Shown: positions 12,101 to 20,335 of the stretch, one piece after another
Numbering within the stretch: position 1 is the stretch's first letter
How the letters are laid out: every line of letters begins with the position of its first letter
Assembly (NCBI RefSeq): GCF_000003605.2
Contig: NW_003129364.1
Coordinates: 147,797-168,569 of the forward strand
DNA length: 20,773 nucleotides
Source of the DNA: Saccoglossus kowalevskii
Taxonomy: Eukaryota > Hemichordata > Enteropneusta > Harrimaniidae
Direction of reading: 5' to 3'
The notes under the pieces: model-generated
Told to the model about the DNA's origin: nothing
Databases searched by the model: none
What the model saw: only the letters and a program-made list of their open reading frames with translations
Made by a program: the position numbers and the translations under genes

Positions 12101-15100
12101 TGTAAGGACATTTAGTGATTTTAATCCCAGCAATCAGCTCCCTGGTAGTATGTGTGTGTTTTTTTACACTTGTAATAGCCGATGGGCTTGATAAATTTCA
12201 GAGCAATAAGCCTCCTTATTACATTATTCAGGAATTAAGAGTGAAAACCAAAGTTAAATGCTGTCTTGTTTTGTAAGCCATGCTGTCCACACAAGGCAGT
12301 AGAACTGCATTTAACAGCCATGCTGTTCATATGAAGCAGTGGAACACCATTTAACAACCATGCTGTCCACCGGAGAGAGCGGAGCACACCTTAATAACCA
12401 TGCTGTCCACCAGAAGCAGTGGAATATTACTTAACAACCATGCTGTCCACACAAGACAGTGGAACACCACTCACCAGCTATGCTGTCCAGACAAGACAGT
12501 GGAACATCACCTAACAACCATGCTGTCCACACAAGACAGTGGAACATCACTTAACAACCATGCTGTCCACACAAGACAGTGGAACACCATTCGCCAGCTA
12601 TGCTGTCCACACAAGGCAGTGGAACATCACCTAACAACCATGCTGTTCACACAAGACAGTGGAACATCACTTAACAACCATACTGTCCACATGAGGCAAC
12701 GGAACACCACTTACCAGCCATCCTGTCCAGACGAGACAGTGGAACACCACTTACCAGCCATGCTGTCCACACAAGGCAATGGAACACCACTTAACAACCA
12801 TGCTGTCCACCCAAGGCAGTGGAACACCACCTAACAACCATGCTGTCCACCCAAGGCAGTGGAACACCACCTAACAACCATGCTGTCCACCCAAGGCAAT
12901 GGAACATCACTTAACAGCCATGCTGTCAACATGAGACAATGGAACACCACTTAACAACCATGATGTCCACCAAAGGCAATGGAACATCACTTAACAGCCA
13001 TGCTGTCCACATAAGGTAGTAGAACCCTACTTTACAGCCATGCTGTCCACCCAAGGCAATGGAACATCACTTAACAGCCATGCTGTCCACATAAGGTAGT
13101 AGAACCCCACTTTACAGCCATGCTGTTCACACAAAGCAAATACAAATATTTGAACTATAGACACAGAAATATTCAGTGAACAGAAAGCCTAACCATAACT
13201 ATTTTTCCAGCTAAATCTCACACAGAAGCAAATTACAAATCAAGGAACAAAACACATCTTCTCTTTATTTACATGTTGTAGCATATTGGGAGTGCATGAT
13301 ATTGCTTGCAACCGACTAAAAACTTTTGGCATTGTGTACTTTTTTCTAGCTTCCTTTACACAGTAGAACCAGTGGACTAGATGAACATAGGGGAATTGAA
13401 AATCAAACCAACTTCATAACACATCTTTATTGGTATATTTACATTTGATGGGAGATTGATGACATGACTTTTTACCAAGAAGTGTTTTTTTTTATGGCAC
13501 TGGGCTACATACTGCCGAGGCTGCTGATAAAGTCAATACATCACTTAGTTTACACAAGAAGAACCAGTCTCAAATAGTTTCATAAAAAGATGTTGGTGAA
13601 AGGGGTGTGAAGCATTAAAAACATTATTAAGTACTACTCACGGCTCATCGTTATTTCGTTCTCCTTTAGACATCCTGTTGTGCTTATTAGACATACCGGG
13701 TGATGCACTGGGTGCCATGTGGACTGCTTTCGGTGATTCCTGCACTCTTTGTGAATGGTTACCTGGTGGCTTAGGTGCCCGTGTTTTTTTGCTAGATGAC
13801 CTTCTGACTGGAGCCTGTGTTTCTTCTATGACCGGAGCCATCTCATTCTCACTTGATTGGCTAACATGATTGCTTGTCGTCTAGATTAGATATAGAGTTA
13901 CAAACTGGTTAATTTTACATTTTGCTTAACAACATGCCCATTGGACACTACAAGGATTTAGAATCTACCCATTTACCTTGGAATATTACAGATGTACGTA
14001 ATAACAGATGTGTTAATCATCACTCAACAGTATCTATTACTAGTTTAATCCTGAATTCATCAATCACACAATCTATTTGCCAAGCGAGTGATGCCCTTTC
14101 ATTTCCCAACATTAACTAATCAACAAAAGTACAATTAAAGTATAGCTAATTTTATCCTACAATATCAATGTCTCAATATTTTCCTTCTGTAGAACCTTAA
14201 CAATTTAAGCCACCATGTTCAGATTTATTGAAGTTACATGCATGTGCAGAAATAATTGGCTTAGAAGATGCTATTATGTTCAGTTTTGAAAGCCTGGCAT
14301 GAAAGAAGCTATGCAAGACTAGAGTAACTGATCAAAGTGACCGCATGCCATCCAATTTGATTGCATTTACCAGTGTATTATTGAGCTGCGTGGATGGTTT
14401 TACATCCTTCACATGAAAAATGTGGTTTAGTTTTGATTCAGATGGGAATCTCGAAAGAAGCAAGCTTTGATTGCTGAACAGCAGGAGACACTATGATCAA
14501 AAACTTTTGCCATGTTATGTAAGGTTACCTACATGAAACACAGTTATTCTCATTCCTCTTTCATTAGTGATGTAATTAGATGGTTGCTGGTGAAAAAGAT
14601 GAGAAAAGCAAACAATGAGAACAGCCAAATAGCTTGATTTTATTTTTGCTATTATAGTGCAAGTGACTAATATCCAATTTGATGATTATGAATATGTATG
14701 ATCATTATTATAATAGTGTTTATCTATATTGTTTTCAAAGTGCCAATACAGGAAGCATTCTAAAAATGATGTAAAGATGGGTAACAGCAATGTTGTTCAG
14801 TGCCATTTTTTGTGTGTGAAGTCATTCATTATTGTAAAGAAAGAAAAACTTAGACATGTATTTTTTGTTACCATGGCCAACTACAAATCAAAATACTGTG
14901 GATAATGTGAAAGGTATTCCTTTTATCTATTTACATCACAGAATCATTTGTACATTTCTTTGCTAGAAAGGACAGCTCATAGAAAAGAAGACTTAATGGT
15001 ACTGGTCCTGATAAAATAGAAAGTCAATATTCTTCTCCTCGGTTACAAAACAATGACTTAATATTTGTTGTTCTGTGAATTTGACACAAATCTGTTGAAG

Positions 15101-18100
15101 CCAAAAATCCAAGAGAATCCAAAGTTGAAATATTACACTGCAATTTTAATTTATTTCCATTGTCATATGCTAAGACAACTTTGATTTATTGCAGGTTTTA
15201 GATCAGATCAGATCTTTGCATTTTATTGAGGTCAAGATGGTCTCTCTTTACAAACATGCACGGATTTGTGGGGAAGTCTGTTTACATTGAGTTTGCAAAA
15301 CCGTGCATCTGATCAATGAATTACATGTTGTATTTGTGGATACAATAACATAATGGGATATCAATAATTGCGATTTATCATTACCAGTTTGGCTATTATA
15401 GCTTTGTAATGGTAGCCATGCGATACAAGCAGTACTGCTTTCCAACCACAGCCCCATGCAGCAAGTCAAGACAGCATAACATACTATTTTATAATGTGTA
15501 TTAAGTACTTAGTTCCCTTCCTACAACACATATGGTTAGAATATTCACAGTGTGGTATGGTTCGAATCAGATACTCACTGAAAACAATGTTTCTTGTCTT
15601 GTTTTATCAGACTGGTTTTGGAGTCTATTATGTGCCATTTTAAAATAAAACTAAATCCTACAACATCTGCAGTACCCTGTTTCTGATACACTATCAAATG
15701 TATTTTGTTAGGTGTACCAGACTGTGATGGAGACTCGCACAGAATGTTGAATATTCATGTGAAGCAAAGGCAGTCACAATGATGTAAATAAACATTACCA
15801 TGTTTACTAGCAACTAGAAATGCACACCAACCAAACCCAGCACAAACTAGCTTAAGCTAACATGTAATTAGCAGGATTAATGACAGTTATATTAAGTAAG
15901 TTGTTAGCTTTGGTTGATATTAATGCTGATTACAAGTTGCCATAAATAGCATTATTTTATAGCTTCTATATATTATTAATAATTAGTCTACAACACAAGC
16001 AAAACCGAAATGCAACTAGCATAACTACAGTTAACTGATATCAGCTAGCAACTACAAACACTACTTTTTATGATCATTAACAAACTACCTGCAAGGGCAG
16101 ACTTTCCGCCCACACATCACCGCTAACTGAATCTTCTGATTTCCGACGTGTCGGTTTACGCCTGTCAGACAAGGCACTAACGCTGATAAGCTGGGCTTTG
16201 GATTTCTCTAAACTGACATCCAGACGTTCAGTTTCCGGAATTATACTGAAATCAGTATCCTAGTAACGATAAAGACATGATGTAGGTGATGATGATGATG
16301 ATGATATTATGAACCCCACTGAACATCAGAATTTTTTTACAGCCAAACTTTTATGTATGTTTTCTATTATTTCATTGTTAATATATGGACAGGATTCCCC
16401 ACTGTTTACACATGCAGGTCATGAGCAATATGCTTGAAAAAATAAAAAAAATGTGAAAAGTGACATCAATTGACTGAGGTGGTTAAAAGTTTTAAAGATG
16501 TACTCACTGTAACATCTGAAGTACGTATTATTACAACATGGAAATTGATGAATCTCAAGTCAATCATTCTCAAAACAAAAAGAACCAGAAATTAGCGTTT
16601 TTTGTTTTATGCCTGTATTCATTTTCCAAATGAAAGCTGAATAATAAGGTTTAGATCTCCTGATAAAAACTAATCTTTATTCAGTACGAAAGAAGATATT
16701 GAGTGGTGCAGTTCTGTGGTTACCCATAGTGCAATGCGATTACCCACAATGCATTATGATTACCCAGAATACACCATAATATATGGCAAGCCAATTCTAT
16801 AAATTCTGAAAATTTAGTTTTTCACAATTTTGTTTAGGACACAAAAGATAAGAACAGAAATCATATTTTATAAGTTGGATTGAAGAACACATATTAAAAT
16901 AGTCCAACAACTTTTGACAACATTTTTAGTAATAAGAACCATTTCTTCATATGTTTTAACCAAATACTGTAAAATGACTAATTTTCACTGGGTTTTAATT
17001 TCACTGATTTATCATTTCAGGCATATTCAGTGGGTTTTAAATTCACGGTTTTGTCATTTAGATAATGTGTTCTATGCTAAATTTTACATATTCACTGGGT
17101 TTTAATTTAGCGCATTTTCCAGTCAGCGAAATAAGCTAAATTAAAACCCAGTGAATAATTAACCCCTTTACAGTACAACTTTAAAGTGAGAGGAAAGAAA
17201 ATATTCATTTGTCAATAGAGGGCGCTGCAATTAGAACTTTAAGATTCATTTACTCTACTTTAATATTTCCTACAGTTCCTACAAAACCAAATCTTCTCTA
17301 CAATGATGCAAATTAGTAGCTATAATAGTTTTATGGTGTGTGAATTGTACAACTCAAACCATAGAGACAGCGCCCTCTATTTCCAATACCATAACAAGAC
17401 AATGACAGGCATGCTTGATGTGGAAGAAGATTTAATGTAACGTTATGTTGTAATTAGAAGTTTTTTAATTTATACGTACACTAATTAATTACTTATTGAT
17501 GCAAACTTAGTATAAAATCAAGGTCCAATATTCTTATTTTCAATGTCAAAGCTACACTATATTTGTTTAAATTTGCGTCTTCAAATTGACACATTATTTT
17601 CTTCCAAAACCAGTACGCTCATCAATTCCTGCAATTAGGACACTATTATTCATGTTGTTTCCGTTACTTTTTTGTTTTCCATCGTAATTTGACTGTGAGA
17701 TTCCATTAATTGTCAGTTTTAAAGACAATGATTAATTTAAAAAAGATATTTGGGTATGTAAGTTAGAAAATTATTCTGACCACAATGGCAATGTATTGTC
17801 ACAAGTACTGCCAGGTATTGCATTAGCATTTTGGTAGAGCGAGTCCTGATGAGAAAATGAACTTCAATGATCCCTTTTTATACTTAAGTGGAATATGGGG
17901 TTAACCCAATCCCAGATTACTGCATAGCCTGATATAGAAGTGATAGATATTGTGCTTTTGTTGACAACAGTGAGGGCACAGTATCTAACATTGACTATAT
18001 CAGGCTAAAGTATTACCATGAACACACCCCTCCCCCAATTATAATAAAGCATGACTTACAGTACTGATTTGTTCAAGTTTATCATCCAGTGTCTGCTCAT

Positions 18101-20335
18101 GGAGATCTTCCTGATGGGAGGCAACGTCATATGACCCTTCCCCGGTTGAGGACTCATCATCACTGTTCTGACTCAGTGATTCTGATTGGTTGTCAGGATC
18201 ACCAATCACAACAGGCGTAGCTGAGAAATGAGAAAACAGATATATTCACATCTAGGCAATAAGGATAATGCTAGATTGTTATGATGATTATGGAGATGTT
18301 GGATTCATGGGAGACAAAGGTAATGAAACAATGAGAGGATATCTAGTAAGATATGTTTTTTTTTTTTTGATAAACAGGAGGCAACATTCTTGTCATTTGA
18401 ATCATGTTTATGTGTGTTGACATTCATATGAATGATACAGGTAAGGATAGACATGGGTGAGTGTGGGTGGTAGTACAATTGTTATGATACCTTGTCAGAA
18501 GCAATGGTGTTTGATAGATTTTCACTGTGGTGTTTCTCAAGCACACCATTATGATTATATAAAAATCATGTTATTTAAATTATTTAATATATATGTTAGT
18601 GAGGATTCAATCCAAGATTTATTTAAGAGTCTTAAAAAATCAGCAGAGTTAAAATAATTTAGATGAAACGGGCATGATTTCCCCTCTAAAAACAAATCTA
18701 AGAAAAACACAAAAGCTTCTATGAAAGTATTTGTAAAATCACTTAATGGTGACAAAGTTCAAATGTTTGATGTACAACTGATGGCTAAGGTCATGTTACA
18801 TATCATTTTCGGGGGTTGGGGTGGGTGGGGTTTGTGAACCTTTAAAGGGGGAGAGTGTGTGTGTGTGTCAAGGGTTTCCTATAACGAGTGACAATGGTCT
18901 TGCGTTACCCATAATGATGCACAAAGGTAAAGGGTTACTTATAATGCCGAACAAAGGTCAAAGTTACCTATATTGCCACACAAAGGTCAAAGGTTACTTA
19001 TAACTTCGACAAAGGTCAAGAACAAGGTTACCTGTTATACAGAATAACTAAGGCCAAATTCACCTAAAAGGATGGCAAAGGTCAATGTACCTATAATGGG
19101 TGGCAACTGGGTCAAAGGTGAACTATAATGAATGGAAGGTCAAATGTATTGGATAAATGAATGGTATTCGATTAATCATTTATTGTTATCAGGCCAATAC
19201 TGATATTCTGAATTATTTAAAACAATGTGCGCACATGTGTAATGGATGAAGTAATGAGAAACGAAAGTCAACAATTTAGTGTGACACTAGTAAATACCAA
19301 ATATAGTAGTATCACACCATTAATGCTAATCTCAGTAAAACCACTCACACATTAAAGTGTTGACCTCTTTCCATGTATCGAGTGTTATTGGGAGAAAGAG
19401 AAAAATGCTAGTTTATTAATAAATTTCACCTAAATTTGATTTATACTTATAAAAAGTGCCATTAGCTTTTTTCTTGATCTGTTTATAAATTAATATTTAT
19501 ATAAAAAAAAAAACAGATTGCCATTTTTGTTGTGGGGGAATTTAGTTGTTAGAAATTAACTGTACAGGGCAACTGTTAAACAGCACTCTCATTGGTCAAA
19601 CTGATTTGAACTGCAAGTAAAATTGTGATTAAAAAATGTAAAACCATGCTTTACACACAAAAATCAGACAGCAATATCAGCTTGAAATTATCAGCTTAAA
19701 AACAAAAATTAATATAATTTTCAAAATCAGATTTTCAAATTGAAGAAATATAAATGATGCACTATAAACAAATATTGTTCGGCTTATTTTTGACTGAATA
19801 TAATTGGGGAGGGTGGACAGTAAAACACACAGCACATGTCAGCTGAAACGAGGATAGATTTGCCATGCTAAGTGATGAACTTATCCCCCCAATAACAGAT
19901 CAACCAGGCAGTTAAAATTGAATTATGCTAATTTTATTTTTGATGACCACCATAACACCGACATCAATGGCTGAAGTAATGTCAAAATATCGAACATTAC
20001 GTATATACGCATGATAAGCAACGTAACATAGTCTGTGGATCCTACCAAGTAGTGATTATTAACGAAAATAACAAACAAAATATCCAAGAACTACCCAAAC
20101 AGCGCCTGAACACAGATAGAATTTTATAAAATAAATGATACCGGTAATATAATATGTATATGAATTAAAATAAAGAATAGACAAAGTAGTTATATAGAGC
20201 GTTATAGTTATTAGAAAGCAATACGACCATGCACCAGTCCATTAATATTACCACCCAGCTACAAGTGTACATGCTAAGACAAGTCAATATGCCGTCCACT
20301 GTTCTTACCATGATACATAATGTCTTCAGAGAAGT
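6005..20335 (-). CDS. PPP1R9A/SAMD14-like: neurabin/SAMD14-like SAM-domain scaffold protein, C-terminal ~455 residues (5' end outside window)
   Basis: Nine minus-strand exons join in frame: 20335-20309, 18220-18060, 16259-16089, 13880-13642, 11049-11029, 9334-9072, 8146-7992, 7521-7348, 6163-6005. All boundaries are GT-AG and phases match (1-1, 0-0, 0-0, 2-2, 2-2, 1-1, 0-0, 0-0). Seen in order: an acidic Ser/Asp/Glu region, a PETERLDVSLEKSKAQL segment followed by basic RRKS, a long Ser/Pro-rich disordered linker, a SAM domain and a Lys/Glu-rich coiled-coil tail ending KKKLTG. Known of the family: neurabins bind F-actin and protein phosphatase 1 and shape dendritic spines and cell cortex; SAMD14 shares their C-terminal SAM and, as I recall it, a PET-RLD-SL-KA-AQL segment near its N-terminus. 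Inferred: a cytoskeletal scaffold. Whether it is a full neurabin or a SAMD14-type short form cannot be decided, because exons upstream of 20335 are missing. Family call is firm, subfamily is not. Confidence 0.85.
6164..7347 (-). other. PPP1R9A/SAMD14-like: intron between SAM-domain exons
   Basis: It contains a run of 13 C at 6408-6420 (13 G on the transcript strand) and two copies of catgcacagtgt near 7133 and 7187. No further exon was seen. Confidence 0.7.
7348..7521 (-). CDS. PPP1R9A/SAMD14-like: neurabin/SAMD14-like exon h: SAM domain, first four helices
   Basis: Acceptor gttttgtttcatttcag|GGTGAT and donor CTTAAG|gtgtgtaag bound 58 codons, phase 0 at both ends. After GDTSIKPHHVQSRP comes ITEWQNTNVLQWLMLHEQEQ, then HMPAFQSNNINGIQLLQLDG and AKLK. 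The W-x(6)-WL start, the F-x(3)-NI-x-G turn and the LLQLDG-x-KLK block are the diagnostic SAM pattern, and LLQLDG-x-KLK is especially close to neurabin and SAMD14. SAM domains mediate homo- or hetero-oligomerisation; in this family the domain sits near the C-terminus, as here. Confidence 0.93.
7522..7991 (-). other. PPP1R9A/SAMD14-like: 470-bp intron before the SAM exon
   Basis: Shortest intron of the gene; AT-rich with no repeat or extra exon that I can support. Confidence 0.75.
7992..8146 (-). CDS. PPP1R9A/SAMD14-like: neurabin/SAMD14-like exon g: Gly/Ser-rich linker before SAM
   Basis: Acceptor tttgtctcatgcag|GTGCACC and donor ACGGTG|gtatgt bound 155 nt, entry phase 1 and exit phase 0. 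It encodes APVLISTSGSMAHQSQIADD, then SYGAMPVSEMGGYGKGKSQK and GSYTITAVRTV. No domain is recognised. It leads directly, in frame, into the SAM-domain exon 470 bases downstream in the transcript. Confidence 0.82.
8147..9071 (-). other. PPP1R9A/SAMD14-like: intron with degenerate ~38-bp tandem motif
   Basis: (t)aatagaag-type words recur at about 8211, 8286 and 8325, with a weaker copy (aattgagaccc) near 8249, suggesting an old tandem repeat of about 38-39 bp. A short aaataaacagt/caataaacaaacagt duplication lies at about 8168-8195. Nothing else was seen to 9071. Confidence 0.4.
9072..9334 (-). CDS. PPP1R9A/SAMD14-like: neurabin/SAMD14-like exon f: Ser/Pro-rich linker
   Basis: Acceptor gtttgctgcag|AGATT and donor GACAAAG|gtaaag bound 263 nt, entry phase 2 and exit phase 1. 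It encodes DYLEDTSSDRSSPVGSIGTS, then PTMPPAMPLLRLQSPSSSTS, SGAGVTLVSSRSLEATPTSP and a tail ending IHMKPDK. The composition is low-complexity Ser/Thr/Pro with several SP/TP sites, consistent with a disordered linker before the SAM domain. The exit G joins GT of the next exon to give Gly. Confidence 0.85.
9335..11028 (-). other. PPP1R9A/SAMD14-like: intron downstream of microexon e
   Basis: It holds a short (AAAC)n microsatellite at about 9587-9607 and a GA-rich run near 10435-10448. No additional exon with consistent phase was seen. Confidence 0.65.
9587..9607. repeat. (AAAC)n microsatellite
   Basis: Five uninterrupted AAAC-type units inside an intron. Confidence 0.85.
11029..11049 (-). CDS. 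PPP1R9A/SAMD14-like: neurabin/SAMD14-like exon e: 21-nt microexon (YNPWRRR)
   Basis: On the minus strand a ctaac branch-point consensus (11092-11088) is followed by a long T/C tract without any AG until tctcaaag|CTACAACCC; 21 nt later comes GGAG|gttagt. Entry and exit are both phase 2: CC from the previous exon plus C gives Pro, then YNPWRRR, and AG plus A gives Arg. Skipping it gives CC+A, still Pro, and keeps the frame into DYLEDTSS. A tiny aromatic/basic insert in an otherwise Ser-rich linker is typical of alternatively used microexons. An alternative, longer exon sharing this donor (11029-11161) is described separately. Confidence 0.6.
11029..11161 (-). CDS. PPP1R9A/SAMD14-like: possible alternative long form of exon e (133 nt)
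   Basis: The minus-strand sequence tttctgatatatttatttgag|GCAACC is a second plausible acceptor 112 nt upstream of the microexon acceptor. From it the microexon frame is open without a stop to the shared donor at 11029, and an in-frame TGA lies just before it (11165-11163). It would enter at phase 1, which matches only the internal donor of exon d at 13697 (CCCG|gtatgt), giving Gly at the junction. The extra peptide begins NPPASDAVSEYESTSFLSS and becomes Phe/Leu/Ser-rich where it reads through the pyrimidine tract. That composition is what any translated pyrimidine tract gives, so this is unproven. Confidence 0.3.
11050..13641 (-). other. PPP1R9A/SAMD14-like: intron containing the 40-bp minisatellite
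   Basis: The transcript-proximal third is the minisatellite; the remainder is AT-rich. Next to the microexon, the branch point and pyrimidine tract occupy 11050-11092. Confidence 0.65.
12277..13139. repeat. minisatellite, 40-bp unit, about 21.5 copies in exact register
   Basis: tgctgtccac (or a one- or two-base variant) starts at 12281 and at every 40 bases to 13121, with no indel. The typical unit continues acaaggcagt ggaacaccac ttaacaacca. Some copies form higher-order units: a near-identical 80-bp dimer at 12961-13040 and 13041-13120, an exactly identical pair at 12801-12840 and 12841-12880, and a 120-bp trimer pattern at 12441-12720. It lies inside the intron between exons d and e. Confidence 0.97.
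13642..13880 (-). CDS. PPP1R9A/SAMD14-like: neurabin/SAMD14-like exon d: basic Ser/Pro-rich linker
   Basis: Acceptor atatctaatctag|ACGAC (phase 0) follows the LPLQ end of the previous exon in frame. The exon encodes TTSNHVSQSSENE, then MAPVIEETQAPVRRSSSKKT, a Pro-rich RAPKPPGNHS and a basic tail ending ERNNDE plus CC (phase 2) before the donor gtgagta. RRSSSKK is a basophilic kinase-type motif and RAPKPPG could be a weak SH3 ligand; both are inferences. A second strong donor (CCCG|gtatgt) inside the exon would end it at 13697 in phase 1. A frame stop (tag) immediately precedes the acceptor, fixing the upstream limit. Confidence 0.8.
13881..16088 (-). other. PPP1R9A/SAMD14-like: intron between exons c and d
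   Basis: No exon was seen. A B-box-like ggttcgaatc at about 15558-15567 and a small palindrome pair (atgcacgg/ccgtgcat near 15257 and 15300) are the only notable words. Confidence 0.6.
16089..16259 (-). CDS. PPP1R9A/SAMD14-like: neurabin/SAMD14-like exon c: conserved PET-RLD-SL-K-AQL segment
   Basis: Acceptor ttatcgttactag|GATAC and donor TTGCAG|gtagttt bound exactly 57 codons, phase 0 at both ends. It starts DTDFSIIPETERLDVSLEKS, continues KAQLISVSALSDRRKPTRRK and ends SEDSVSGDVWAESLPLQ. The PETxRLDxSLxKxxAQL pattern followed by a basic R/K-P-S/T-R stretch matches what I recall of the N-terminal part of vertebrate SAMD14. RRKSE is a basophilic (PKA-like) phosphorylation motif. With the SAM exons, this is the best evidence for the family call. 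Confidence 0.87.
16288..16305. repeat. (GAT)6 microsatellite
   Basis: Six perfect GAT units about 30 bases upstream, on the transcript, of the exon c acceptor. Confidence 0.9.
16720..16780 (+). repeat. three tandem 20-bp units resembling ZNF143/STAF sites
   Basis: tacccatagtgcaatgcgat, tacccacaatgcattatgat and tacccagaatacaccataat follow each other without gaps. The first two fit the CCCAnnrTGCnnyrcg type of consensus known for ZNF143/STAF well; the third is diverged. The function is inferred only from the motif. Confidence 0.5.
16984..17157. repeat. ttcactgggttttaattt repeat family with terminal hairpin
   Basis: Direct copies start at 16984, 17026 and 17091, and an inverted copy ends at 17157. 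The last two form a perfect 23-bp inverted repeat (17089-17111 and 17135-17157) with a 23-nt loop. The copies are otherwise unevenly spaced (42 and 65 bp). A related palindrome is at 1042-1072. Confidence 0.85.
17214..17381. mobile_element. possible 168-bp MITE with CTCF-like ends
   Basis: aatagagggcgctg at 17214-17227 and its exact reverse complement at 17368-17381 bound 140 AT-rich bases without an ORF. Size and ends suit a miniature inverted-repeat element, but I see no target-site duplication. Confidence 0.35.
18060..18220 (-). CDS. PPP1R9A/SAMD14-like: neurabin/SAMD14-like exon b: acidic Ser/Asp/Glu-rich region
   Basis: Acceptor ctcatttctcag|CTACG and donor AGTACT|gtaagt bound 161 nt with one open frame, entry phase 1 and exit phase 0. 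It encodes TPVVIGDPDN, then a strongly acidic stretch (SQNSDDESSTGEGSYD) and DDKLEQIST. No domain is visible; it is probably disordered, and the SDDES cluster looks like a casein kinase 2-type target. It joins in phase with the PETERLD exon at 16089-16259. Neither other frame reads through. Confidence 0.8.
18221..20308 (-). other. PPP1R9A/SAMD14-like: intron between microexon a and exon b
   Basis: It carries a T run at 18356-18369, a GT run at 18855-18868, the AGGTCA-rich degenerate repeat at 18870-19150 and an A run near 19502. No additional exon was seen. Confidence 0.6.
18870..19150 (+). repeat. degenerate ~30-40 bp tandem repeat rich in AGGTCA half-sites
   Basis: The block caaaggtcaaaggttacctataatg recurs in diverged form about eight times with irregular spacing. 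AGGTCA occurs at 18955, 18984, 19013, 19079 and 19137. Two places form direct repeats with one-base spacing (DR1): 18984-18996 and 19109-19121. Confidence 0.75.
20309..20335 (-). CDS. PPP1R9A/SAMD14-like: neurabin/SAMD14-like exon a: 27-nt microexon
   Basis: The minus strand reads ttttcctgctag|ACTTC...CATG|gtaagaac, a good acceptor and a strong donor around only 27 nt. It enters at phase 1 and leaves at phase 1, encoding the residues FSEDIMYH plus two split codons; the last G joins CT of the next exon to give Ala. Being a multiple of three, it can be included or skipped without a frameshift. Alternative: the frame stays open upstream, with an in-frame ATG giving MFVFLLDFSEDIMYH, so this could be a first coding exon. 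I prefer the microexon because of the acceptor. The preceding exon was not found in the 438 bases to the right edge. Confidence 0.55.

Larger units (their letters stand above)
16260..18059 (-). other. PPP1R9A/SAMD14-like: repeat-rich intron between exons b and c
   Basis: It holds (GAT)6 at 16288-16305, the ZNF143-like triplet at 16720-16780, the ttcactgggttttaattt repeats and hairpin at 16984-17157, and the 168-bp inverted pair at 17214-17381. Confidence 0.65.

Noticed and set aside
12400-12834. 144-codon plus-strand open frame
   Set aside because: It is a translation of the 40-bp minisatellite; its repeats cycle through three frames and it has no family motif.
15540-15580. ggttcgaatc resembling a tRNA B box
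   Set aside because: No matching A box at the right distance and no acceptor-stem pairing, so not a tRNA gene.
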